NCBI RefSeq assembly: GCF_018687715.1 | Contig: NC_056765.1 | Span: 28,196,254-28,260,253 of the forward strand | Direction of reading: 5' to 3' | From: Carya illinoinensis | Taxonomy: Eukaryota > Streptophyta > Magnoliopsida > Fagales > Juglandaceae | Length of the DNA: 64,000 nt | Shown here: piece after piece, positions 44,480-55,140 of the stretch | Position numbering within the stretch: the stretch's first letter is position 1 | How the letters are laid out: each line of letters opens with the position of its first letter | Translations under genes and position numbers: made by a program | The notes under the pieces: generated by a model | Database searches by the model: none | Told to the model about the DNA's origin: nothing | The model's input: only the letters and a program-made list of their open reading frames with translations

Positions 44480-46190
44480 TTTTAATGCTAGTTAATAGTG
44501 TCTCGTTCTTCACTTTGCTACAAATTGACTAGTCTCCTCTGTGCATGACCCAACTCCTAAGCGTCAAATCCTTTAGGTTGGCCACACTCCTCCGTGGCTC
44601 CGCCAATCAATCGCAGAACCAACAATATTTCTTAGGAGCTTTTCTATCGCACGAGATGTTTATATAAAATGAAAAAATATTACAAAATCATAAAGCATTT
44701 ATAAAATTAAATCTCAATAATTTGTCAAATAATGTAGAAATACAATTTTAAAAATACAACTTAATGTTTTTTTTTTCAGATTTTTTAAAACAATATTTCA
44801 TAGAATAATATTTATCCATTATTATTTTTGTAAATATAAAATATTTATAAATTGTTTTCTTCATAAAAACTATCAAGTGATCTTTGATTTAGAATTACAT
44901 CTTTCATTCTAATATCTAAGTTATTTCATCAAATTTCATAGAAAATCTATCATTAAGCACAGAATACTACAATTGAGACCTTAAATAAACTTTTCCTTAC
45001 TCAATTGAGTAGAGGATAAATCATCTCTACTATTTTTCATACAAATCATCAATTTTAAATGGTTTTTCTAGTATTTTCACCTTGGATTCTATATTAATAA
45101 ACTTAATATTGTATAATAAAAAACTATGGATTCAATGTTAATAGTTTATTATTTCTCCTAATCTTAGTTTTAATTTAAATTTTGTGTGGCCGCATCCTTG
45201 AAAAATATAGATAATATATAGAATTTATACAAATCTAGAGGTTATAGGAAAAAAAAAAAAAATTAAAGAGAGACATTTCTATATATATTAAAATTCTACA
45301 AAATTTTAGAATTCATATGGGAATAATTAAGGAAATTATAAGTTTTTTTTTTTGGGGGGGAGGGGGGGAGGGTAACTTCTATATATGTGAAATTATGTAT
45401 AAAATTTACGGGCTATTTTGAATTTTGAAAAACCATGGCCCCCTCAAGCTATATGTAGATCCACCACTGCAGCCACTCAAGTGAACTCCTCAGCATCATC
45501 TATGGTAGATGCTTTCATTTTCCCGACCCACTGAGTTTGTTCTTAACTACATGCTCCTCTCTTTTACATTTATAAACCTTCTGGTTAGGGGAAAAAAACA
45601 AGTTCATAGAAAAATATATGCCAAAGAAAACGGTATATGAATGTGATCATTAACATGAGAAAATTCTGGGTACTTCACCCTAGGAACAATAAACATAAAA
45701 ATAAAAAATAAATAAAAAGCACCATCCACTAGAAGCAGCTTTTAGATTGATTAAAGAAAAATACAAGTAAATGGGTCATACAAGACAAATTATATAATTT
45801 TTTTAAATATATTTTTCTTCTTTTTATGGAGTGCTGGCCGAATTCATTGCATAATCAAAGTTTAAAGATGGTTGAGTAATTTTCAATCATCTGCCTAAAC
45901 TGGCTTTCATTTCCTTTTGTGGCATTATGATATAGGCATGCGCGCAAAGTTTCTAGGACCCAGGACTCACGTTGAACAACATGCCTAGCCATCTCTGCTA
46001 TTTTCCTTTCTTTTTATTTTTTTCTCATTATCTTTATTTTATACATGGTTCATGGGGATGTCTTTTTCATGATAGTTGTGGAAAAGGTTCCCGCTAAATT
46101 AATGTGAAATAACTGAAATTGTATGCTTAGCAAAGATGTTTGATCGAAGTAAAATATTTTTTAACTAACAAATTTTCTTTTAATTCGCAC
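44480..46190. other. AT-rich spacer, nothing firmly recognised
   Basis: No gene was recognised. The string gatccaccactg near 45465 resembles ends of some hAT-like elements in reverse (cagtggtggatc), but no partner end was found. A G-rich run (gggggggagggggggaggg) lies at 45354-45372. Confidence 0.4.
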
Positions 46191-46214
46191 CCCCACACAA
46201 TGGTGACGTGGACA

Positions 46215-46397
46215 ATAATTTTTTTTTTCCCAGCGATTAACCATCGTTGCCAATAGTCCAATTAAATGACCCTGCGACAGATTGGTTTTAAAACTCATGG
46301 TAATTTTTAAATCGTTGGCAAAAGTCTATCTTTGCCAACGAAATTATTTGCGGCGATTAGGAAATTGTCTGAATATTAGTCCATATTTCTTGTAGTG
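46215..46397. mobile_element. CACTA (En/Spm-type) right end, remnant 1
   Basis: It ends TTTCTTGTAGTG at 46386-46397, the complement of the canonical CACTACAAGAAA terminus. Subterminal motifs gccaacgaaattatttgcggcg recur at the second CACTA end (52100-52186). The right flank joins module R at accgtaa. No matching left end was found, so the element is truncated. Confidence 0.6.
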
Positions 46398-48065
46398 ACC
46401 GTAAGTTAATACATTTATTGAGTTACTGTAGCTCAATTAAATTTATATACCAATGTTTAATCGAATTTTTAAGGGCCATATGAATTAAATTTTAGCTAAA
46501 AATATTAGAGGTGTTCTCGGCCACGGAAACCAACTTACGTCACAAATCTTAGCTAGCTCCAAATTCTGAGTCTCCAAAAAAAATATCCCAACACTAATAT
46601 CAATGATATTTCTACAAATAAAAAAATAGAACTTAAAATGAAAAAAGAAAAAGAAAAAGAAGACTGGAAATTCAAGTTGGGAATGGTCCGTCCTTTTCGG
46701 TGGGCCAAGCTCGCATGTGGTGGACGAAATAGCAATACAGGCATTAAATTAGCTTGAGAGCGATAGGCCAACGTACAAATCCTTGTTGAGCATCAATATG
46801 TAATGCCAATGTGAAATGACTCCTTTTGGCATAGAATAATGCTAAAGGTAGCCGACATGGGAAAACATGGGGTAATCGCCGCCCATGTGGCAATAACAAA
46901 ACGATGACATTTCATGCTTCTCCCGAAATCCTCTTTCCCTCATCTCCAACACTATATTTTGTTCATTTTTCTCTCTCAAATTTCCCTTTCCTCCTCTTTC
47001 TGCTTTCTCCCTTCCAATTGCTCATATTCATATTCACATATTACAAGACCCATGAGGACTTACGAGCGACAATTCTTGAGATTTGCAAACAGATTTTCCT
47101 TTTATGAGCAAAGTACTCTTAAACATACACTTATTTGCAAGTTCATATTTTTTTCTATATGATTTTGTCCAAAATTGGATATCAGAACTACCTTTCTCAT
47201 TTCAAATTTGAGGAAACATAAACATTGGTGAAATGTCATCCATTATACTTGAATTATACAGGTATTTGTAGCAGTCTTCTTCACATCTCATTGTTTATGG
47301 CTCAAAACAGTCTTCTTCATAGCTCCCACTGAGACTAAAAACTGATCAAGGAATAATAAAGTTTTCATGTCGTCTGGTTGGAGTCATCTGGATTTTTGGA
47401 GCTACAAAGATGATAGTTAAGGTGATTGAGAATGAAATTTTCTTTGTGGAAGAAAATAAGAAAAGCTTAGGAGAGGAGAAACAAGGTGCGATGAAGTAGA
47501 GGGAAAAGAAAGTCTATTCGGTTTTTATTTTTATAAATCGTCTGACATGGCATAAAAAAAAAAAAAAAATTGGCAATTACACTGCGGTTCTCCACAACCA
47601 TGGTTGTACGTACGTAGGACTGCTTGGCAAAATGTATTCAATGTCTCCATCTATCAATACTCCAACTTTGACTTCAATTTCTTATTGCAATTTCATCCGT
47701 CCAATCCTTTTAAATAGGCATTATAGTAAAGGAAGCACGTAACCACTTGGTATAAGGAGTTGTGCTTCCAAAATTATCTTTTGAGAGTTGATGTTTGAAG
47801 TATTAAAAAATTTTGACTTGTCTAGCCTACGTTGCAAGATTGCTAATTATTATTAAATGATTCTTTGTTTCTTTTGTATTCATAAATCCAATTAGAAAAA
47901 GTGGGTGAGATGTAGGTGTTTTCGCCAAATGTGAATAAAGAAATAATAAACTATAGCTTTTAAATTGGTTTTTTTTATAAGCAAATTGCATTAAATTAAA
48001 AGTTGAGGTACATGAAAAGCGGGTGCGGTGTCCTAAACAAACTCCACATTATACATCTGATAGTA
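46398..48065. repeat. Dispersed module R, copy 3 (split by an insertion)
   Basis: The parts 46398-46826 and 47630-48065 match module R copy 1. The minus frame 46553-46771 is the counterpart of those at 12634 and 14449. About 800 bases (46828-47629) interrupt the module between ctccttttgg and aaaatgtattcaatg, with ttggca on both sides. Confidence 0.7.
46828..47629. mobile_element. Unclassified ~800-bp insertion in module R
   Basis: The boundaries are inferred by comparison with module R copy 1 near 12889. A 6-base repeat ttggca flanks it. Weakly similar inverted ends (gccgacatgggaaaacatgggg against the reversed ccaaccatggttgt end) hint at a DNA transposon, possibly Mutator-like, but this is not secure. 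It contains no recognised gene and an A15 run near 47552. Confidence 0.4.
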
Positions 48066-48239
48066 GTTAAAAGGGTATGCACGATAAACAAAAGTAGTGA
48101 TGGACTTCTCTTGGGATGGTGCTGAGGAGTTTTTTTTTTGCTCTAGGCAAGACAGGTTTCGATCATGGTTAACACTGAGGAGGAGTTTGGTTTTCTTTTT
48201 TTATTCTTTTCTTATTGCTTTCTGTATCCAAGACGTGGT

Positions 48240-49460
48240 GTTGGTGCAAATGGCTGACGAGGTTATAGAGAAGTGGGGTGATCTTCGATTAACTAAGGAA
48301 CAGACTGCACTAGTGGTTGAGATCACACAGATGTTGGAAACTTTGCGCAAACGGTATAGAAGCCGAAGGGCAGAACCCAGTTAGCTCATGGAAGTTCGTG
48401 AAAATTTATACATCATTAAATGTCAGTACGAAAAAGACATCCATATGGTGAAAAATGTAGACCTTGTACTTTTGATTGTAATTTACTTTGTCTGAATAAC
48501 TTTGATGGATTTATTGCACCAAAAGATTTATCTTTCCCCTTGAAACCAATATGGATTCAACTCCACAACATTCCTCTTGGAGGTATGACAATGGAGGTTG
48601 GGGAACATATCAAGAGTAGGGTTGGTGTGGTGGAGGGGGTGGATACGGATGAGGATGGCATTGGATGGGGCCATTACCTCAAAGTTAAAGTTGTTATTGA
48701 CATTACTAAGCCACTTATGTGAGGAATTCTCCTTAACTTGCAAGGTAGTAAGTGCTGGGTTTCTTTTAGGTATGAAAGATTACCAAATTTTTGTTGGTGT
48801 GGTATTATTAAACATGGTGCAAATGGTTTTAAACAAGCCTTTGGTGAGATCCATGCATAGTAGTTTACAAAGCCAATATGGTGCTTGGCTTCAAGCTCCT
48901 ACTCAATAGGCAGTGTCTAGTGGGTTTGGGTGTTGAGAAGTGTTGAGAAGAGTTGTGAATAGTAATAAAAAGTAGGTGAAAAGTAATAATAAAGTAATAA
49001 ATAGTAATAAAAAGTAGGTAAAAATTAATGAATAGTAAAAAAAGTAGGTGAAAAGTAATAATAAAGTAATGAATAGTAGTGAGAAGTGTTGAAGATACTT
49101 CAACACCCAAACCTAGGCCAGCCTCATTATCCAAGCAACAACGGGAAGGAACAGTAAGGCTCTCGAACCTTAGATCCACAGGTTGAAGATGAAGCTGTAA
49201 AAGGAAACAAAGCCAAGATTGGCAAGGCCTTAAGGCAATTGGGAGAGAAGGCTGAATCACACTGGGATGGTGGAAGGAAAGAAGATTTTTTTGGAAAGTT
49301 CCCTTCTAGAGGATAAGGAGCAATCAAAGGGTCAAGGGTTATATTTGGATAGAAGATCTCAATCAGAGGAGTTATCTCAGGAATACGTTGGTTCCTATTT
49401 GGGTAGGGTTAAGAGATCACGGGATACTAATATGGCAATTGATGATATTGGAGATGTTTG
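48240..49460 (+). pseudogene. LINE ORF1 fragment (DUF4283 type)
   Basis: Plus-strand pieces encode MADEVIEKWGDLRLT near 48250, then KPIWIQLHNIPLGGMTMEVGE (48540-48610), VDTDEDGIGWGHYLKVKVVIDITKPL (48635-48716) and a degraded zinc-knuckle region FCWCGIIKHGANG (about 48788-48830). Order and motifs match ORF1 of L1-type plant LINEs, as in the element at 53.6 kb. Frames are broken in at least three places and a MITE interrupts the tail at 48921-49115. No ORF2 follows. Confidence 0.7.
48921..49115. mobile_element. MITE with GGTTTGGGTGTTGA ends
   Basis: The left end is GGTTTGGGTGTTGA at 48923-48936; the right end is its complement, TCAACACCCAAACC at about 49100-49113. A tag trinucleotide flanks each side. 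The interior holds tandem agtaggtgaaaagtaataataaag-type repeats. It interrupts a LINE ORF1 fragment. Confidence 0.65.
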
Positions 49461-51400
49461 ATGCTTTGGGGGCCCAGTGAATCAAACTGGGAGCGAGCGC
49501 CACATTGTTATTCTTGCTAGCTAGCATTGATGATGTCATTAGTATTCAATAATATTCTCCCGCACAACAGATGGACTATGTGAGGACCCTTGAGATTAAT
49601 AATGAAAAGCTTCACTTAAAGACAGTAGAGTAGATCCTCTTGGCTAATAAAAAGGAGACTGAGATGAACCACAAGAAAGAGACCAAGCGGAAAAGAAAGC
49701 TAGAAGCAAACAGCCATCACTCACCTATGAGCCTATTTGTTGAAGAAAAATATATTGCACCTTCTATGAATTCTCTTATTGATAACAATATCCTTGACAT
49801 TATAAACCCCATCCATTTGTTTAGACATATGAGTGACAAAGATCATGCAGTTTCAAGTACAAGCTGGGTACCATTGAGACTATATTAATTATATATATGC
49901 CTAATATATGTAGTTAGGTTCAGAGTTAGGAACTTTTTTTTAAACATGTCTGAATTGATAAATCGGGAGTTGTTGAAAGAATATTGATGAAGTAGTCTAA
50001 CTCCTACCGTATATTGATACAAATGGCAACAATTAATAAGCCATTTTAATCTTCAGCCAAATCAAGACCAAGTCTATTTGAGATCTACAGAGAGAGTGCG
50101 TGTATCTAAGTTTGTTTTTATGTTTATTTAGGGACCAGAAGTGGTTTACCATAAAAGCTGTAGACTTTCAATAAAGATTCCTACCAACAATATGACCAAG
50201 GAGCTAACTCGTGAAATGTTGCATCGTTTATATTTAGAGTAATACTAAATATAAAGTACTTAAAGCATGCAATATTTTTTAGAAAAATGTGTAACCTACT
50301 CTAAAAAAAAAAACAAAAAATGTCTATAACATATTATAATGTAGGAAATATAGAATTTATGTGTCTATGTATGAGTTTTCAGTGTCCTAAATGCATGATG
50401 CAAAAGTGAGTACTCTTTTGCTAATCTAAGTTCTTATAAATGATTCAAAGACTCTTCTCAGATATATTAGTGATCATGAACTTACAGTTAACAAAAGGGT
50501 AATCATTCATCTTTGTTAAAAACTTATAAGGTAATGATAGTCAAAATGTCTAGCTAGCAATTAATAGAACTTTTAATGTAACTAACTAATTTCTAACACC
50601 AACATGTTTAGCATAATATATATATATATATTTTTCTAATACTTATAAAGGATGCTTAATTATCGCTTCAAAGCCCCCTTTATATAAACTAAAGATTCTT
50701 TGCCCAATCCTAACATAGAAATAGATCTGTATGGAATAAAAAAAGTAAAATCATGTAGCGGAATCTTTTATACTATCTCTTTTATACTTCACAGCAAAAT
50801 CATACCTATTTATGTGAAAAAAAATAAAAGAATAAATAACACAATACAAATGTCAACTTTTGAAGGCTAGGAAAAATGATCACAACAAAACCAACAACAT
50901 TACCACTAGCACCACCAGCAGCGACAGAAACAAACCAATAAAACACAAATCATCCATGCAACAATAAAATATAAACCACACAAAGGAACATATGAGAACT
51001 CAGAAATGTCAGGGACCGAATCTACGCAACTGATACATACCAACGTACCTAAGGTAAAGCAACAATCAAAACCCAACAATCATTGAAAAATGAGGAAGCT
51101 CAATCTATTAATGGAACAAAGTGAGAAAATAAGATGAATACAACCCTCAAAGAAGCATAGATTTCATATAAAAACCCTAGAAACTAGCTGCACAGGCCAA
51201 AACTAAGAAACTAGATTAATTAATGGAACATAGTGATAAAATCAGATAATTAAATACAAACATCAGGCCAGTGGCATAAATTTAAAAGCACTAAAGCCAT
51301 TATATCTAATTTGGCAGGTCGAGCGTCATACACACAATTGAGCTGCAATTGATGGTTTCAGAATGAAAAGTGACCATCCATTTTACTTTCAATTTCCCAG
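49461..51400. other. Spacer, no gene firmly recognised
   Basis: Mostly AT-rich. One frame at about 50130-50241 is preceded by a tttatttag acceptor-like site and encodes about 36 residues (starting GPEVVYHKSCRLSIK) before a stop; I cannot name it. Lys-rich frames at 49640-49888 have no recognised motif. Confidence 0.4.
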
Positions 51401-52186
51401 TTTCTTTTATTTATTCAATTTGGATTTCCAATAAATGCACAATATTGGAAACGAAAAGAAGCGCATTTGATTTATAACTTGAAGTGAATGTGGGTGTGTT
51501 CGTGAGAAGCAGAGAAGGAGAAGGGCCTTACCAGCAATCAGTAACTCAGAACTCCAAGAACTCCCACAACACACGCAGCACCAAACCCACAATCAATCTG
51601 CAGTGGAGAGAGAGAGGGTCTGCTATGAAGGCCCTAGTGTTCGAAGTCAGATGGTAGAACGAGTAAGAGAGAGAGAGAGTGTGAGAGAGAGAGAGAGAGA
51701 GATACGAAGACGAGAGAGGAAGAGGCCGTGGATGGAGTCTGGTTCAACTTCCGTGGGAGGAAAATGTGGTGGGGGTGGTGTGGCGAAAATGGAGATGTTG
51801 TTCGACTGAAATCGGTGGAGTAATGGTGTCAGTGCTCTTTTGGAGAAGGGAGGAACAGAGAGAAGTGGAGAACGAAAGGAGCAGGAAGGGAATCGGGGGG
51901 TGGGTTTTGGGGGGGGGGGGGGGGGGGGGGGGGGACGGGGGGAAACTTAGTCTTCGCGCCCAAAGATACATGTAAAGTGATGTAGTTTAGGGCATTGGGA
52001 AAAGCTTTTGTATTTTGGCAGCGATTTCATAATCGTTGCAATAGTTTTTATAATGGCCTGGCTAGTAAATGGTTTCATCTGATTATTAATTTTGCGGGGA
52101 TTTTTAACCGCCAAATTGTACTTTTGCCAACGATATTACTTTCGGCGATTATGAAATCGCCAGAATAGACCCGATTTCTTGTAGTG
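51401..52186. mobile_element. CACTA right end, remnant 2, with gene-like interior
   Basis: It ends TTTCTTGTAGTG at 52175-52186 with subterminal gccaacgatattactttcggcg shared with the end at 46397. To its left, the minus strand shows a CT-rich leader-like region (51660-51720), a ctgcag acceptor-like site and a gctg|GTAAGG donor near 51533. It resembles captured 5' gene sequence. The left boundary is unknown and no left CACTA end was found, so the start given is approximate. Confidence 0.4.
51909..51934. repeat. 26-base G homopolymer
   Basis: An uninterrupted run of G from 51909 to 51934, followed by ac and six more G. It is able to form G-quadruplexes and is prone to sequencing length error. 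Confidence 0.9.
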
Positions 52187-52205
52187 CTTTTATGAATTCT
52201 CTTCT

Positions 52206-52376
52206 TGTTTGGTTAACCAAAACCAAAAATCTCATCTCATCTCATTTCAACTCATCATTACAACTTTTTCAAATCCCAATACAAAATTAATATTAAAAAA
52301 TTATATTATAACAATATTTTATTAATTATTATTTAAAACATTTTATCTCATCTGTGTAACCAAACGGGGTTAATTT
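52206..52376. mobile_element. MITE of the GTTTGGTTA/TCTCATCTCA family
   Basis: The left side is tgtttggttaaccaaa and the right side, reversed, is cgtttggttacac. The interior has ctcatctcatctca, tcaaatcccaatac and tattatt-rich sequence. A degenerate relative is at 16785-16910. Confidence 0.6.
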
Positions 52377-52451
52377 TTCATGCACACAATGTCAAATCTC
52401 TTTGCTTTTCATGCATGCACTTATTAGTGTTGAACCTAATATCCTTTGCAG

Positions 52452-52540
52452 TTGTGTTGAAGAATGCAGTCAAACCAGATCTGAGATACTCTATTGAAAG
52501 TCTCATCCAAGAATTTCATTACATTAAAGTCATGAAGTAA
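52452..52540 (+). CDS. Candidate last exon of an unidentified gene
   Basis: A good acceptor (atcctttgcag, ending 52451) is followed by an open frame: two bases, then 28 codons starting VLKNAVKPDLRYSIESLIQE, and TAA at 52538-52540. The composition looks protein-like and the following sequence could be a 3' UTR. No upstream exon was identified and I do not recognise the peptide. It may be a chance frame or a relic. Confidence 0.3.
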
Positions 52541-52789
52541 CCAGCTTGGATGTGGCTCCAGATGGTTGGTTATTGATGGGATACTTAACAGCATAGCTAA
52601 CAATATATATGACAACTTCGACTTCCAGTAGAAAACTGGTCACCATTTTTATGATGCAATTATCCTAAAGCTGAATTCCAATTTATTGCTTTATTTTTAC
52701 GAGTATTTATCACCAAGGTGTGTAAAAAAATGTAGCTTTTGAAATTACTAGATCCCAGCTTTTGGGATGGATGGATCACAATCGCTACA

Positions 52790-53090
52790 ATGATTTTTGT
52801 GGGCTTTCATGTATTTTTTGTGGATTGAATGTAATACAGGGATTTTTTTTTTTGTGAATTTTGAGTATTTTTGTGGATTTAATGCATTTTTGTGGCTTGA
52901 ATGTAATCCAGAGATTTTTTTTTGTGTGGATTTAATAGAGTTTTGTAGATTTAATGTATTTTTGTGGATTGAATATAATCCAAGGATTTTTTCGTGAATT
53001 TAGAGTATTTTTGTGAATTTAATGTATTTTTGTGGCTTGAATTTAACCCTGAGAATTTTTTTATGAATTTAGAATATTTGGCACTTGAAT
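52790..53090. repeat. Tandem repeat, ~72-base unit, four copies
   Basis: The landmark ttgaatgtaat and its variants start near 52824, 52896, 52968 and 53036, a spacing of 72, 72 and 68. Each unit holds a T-rich block and tttttgtgga-type strings. It keeps an open frame on the plus strand in part (52797-52997), but I see no evidence for translation. Confidence 0.85.
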
Positions 53091-53811
53091 CTGGAATTGA
53101 GAAATTGGATATGGCCAACGCTCTTTGGTTTCTTTTTGGCAGTTTTCTTGCTTTTGTCCCCAAAAATGGTATTGACCTTTTGGCACCATCTCATTTGAGG
53201 GACATCAAAACACTTTGATTACTGCTCTTATTGTACAAGTTCATATCCATTGTACAAGATGGAGACTCTTACCACTTAGGAATTTACTCAATAAATAAAA
53301 TATAAATAAACATATTCAATATTGCTATCTTCCTATCTTTTCAGTTTATTTTTACCACCTATTAAAAAAAAAAAAAAAAAAAAAACCTGAATTGAACACT
53401 TTTGCCAAATATTTTTACCAAGGCAGGTTTCCATGCTTGTATGTCAAATATACACATTTTCTAGTAGTCTCAATTCGAAACGTGTAAATAGGAACATCAA
53501 AGCATTTTTTTCTCTAGTAAGAAAAAAGCTTGATGCTCAGCATCTACCTATACGCAAGACAAGTAAAAATAAGTCAATTATCCGAAGCCCCAACATGGGT
53601 TATAGAAGAGAAGTCTTCTCCCTTTTCTCTCTAGGAAAAGGAGTGAAGTGGAGCGAGGAAGTGGTTATAATAGAATTTTGGTGGTGGCCCAGAGCAGGAG
53701 TGGTTTTTTTCTGAGTGGAACGGCAGCTTAGTGGTGGTGAACCTAAGAAGGTTACGGCGGTACGAGGTGGTTGATCTCTCTGGAAAGCAGAGTAGAACCA
53801 AAAGAATGCTG

Positions 53812-55140
53812 ATGGATTCCTTAGAGGAGAAATGGAAGGGGCTCAGACTTATGGAAGATGAGAGTGCTAGCATTGAGCTCGATGAGGATTCCTCAACTGA
53901 GTTGGTCTACAAAGAGCAGAGAACAGTGCTGGGAAGAGTCTGTACATTGAGGACAATAAGTAAGGAGGTGCTGGGATCGACTATGGCAAAAATCTGGAGA
54001 ATTAGCAAAGCTGCAAAGTTCATAGAGGTAAGCCCGAATACTTTTGCTATTGTGTTTGAAATGGTTGCTAATAAAGAGAGAGTTTGGGAAGGGAGACCTT
54101 GGTTGTTTGACAACCAGGTTCTAGTGTTGAAGGTTTTTGAAGGGTATAAACCATTGCACAAGGTGTCATTTGATACCGAAAGTTTTTGGATGAGAATCCA
54201 TAACTTGCCTATCTCTTGTATGACAAAAGCTAGAGGTGAACAGATTGGGGGTACGGTGGGCCAGGTAGAGAGAGTGGATGTTCAAGAAGATGGGAGTGGC
54301 TGGGGTAATTATCTACGAGTTCAAGTACATTTGAATCTGACCAAACCAATCGCTAAGGGGAGAACTCTCACACTGAAAGGGAACAGTTTCTGGGCCCCCT
54401 TCAGTTATGAGAAGCTCCCAAAAATCTGCTTCTCTTGTGGCTGCATAGCCCATGGAGTGGATGGATGTTGTGGAGGTCAAGGGAACAATGTGGAGAAGGA
54501 AGAGCAATACGGTTCTTGGTTAAGGGCAAAGCAAATCCCTAGAGCTAAGAACCTTTATGGTGCTAATTGGTGGAAGGAGGAGGGGAGTAATTGGAGGTGT
54601 GAGAGTGAAATAATGGAAAAAAATGAGAGTACTGTTGGAGCAAAAGAAAGGAAAAATGGCATAGGGAATGATAGGGATGAGGGACAAACGTGTAAGGAAG
54701 GGCAAGGAAGGGATGGGAAAGAGGGAGAAAAAGAAACAGAGGGAGAAAATGGGGGTAGAGAGAATGGAGAAATGAAGACTAGGGTAGAAGATAAGAAAGA
54801 CAAGGAGGCAATAGAGGAGAGTTCAGAAAATGGGATGGGAAAGGCCTTAGAAGAGGTTTCTGAAAACATGGTGGAGGTGACTATTAAAGTTTGAAGAGGA
54901 TGTGGGGAGGAGATTTATCCGAAAAAGAAAGGAGAATGGAAGAGGAGAGCCAGAGCAAAGGGAACACAAGTGGCTTCCAACTTCCTTAATTGAAAAACAA
55001 GGAAAAGGGGTTGTGTTGTTCATGAGGAAGGTGAGCTAGGAAATATGAAGAAAAAAGGGAAGGGGGATATGGAGGAATTGGAGGTTAGATGTACTGATTT
55101 AGTGGCGGTGGCTGAGTTTCAGTCCTGCCAAACATTATGA
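53812..55140 (+). pseudogene. LINE ORF1 (DUF4283 and zinc knuckle), two internal stops
   Basis: The start is placed at the Met of MDSLEEKWKGL; the open frame begins earlier, at 53731. The DUF4283-type region runs over about residues 30-180 of this start, including FWMRIHNLPISCMT and GSGWGNYLRVQV. A CCHC zinc knuckle (CFSCGCIAHGVDGC) lies at about 54427-54468. A long Glu/Lys/Gly-rich tail follows. The frame is open to 54891, then TGA stops occur at 54892-54894 and 54991-54993. It would end at TGA 55138-55140, which overlaps the ATG of ORF2 in the tetranucleotide ATGA. ORF1 products bind LINE RNA. Confidence 0.85.

Noticed and set aside
52797..53218. Frames in the 72-base tandem repeat as a small repetitive protein
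   Set aside because: They are explained by the repeat period being a multiple of three; there is no start context or homologue.
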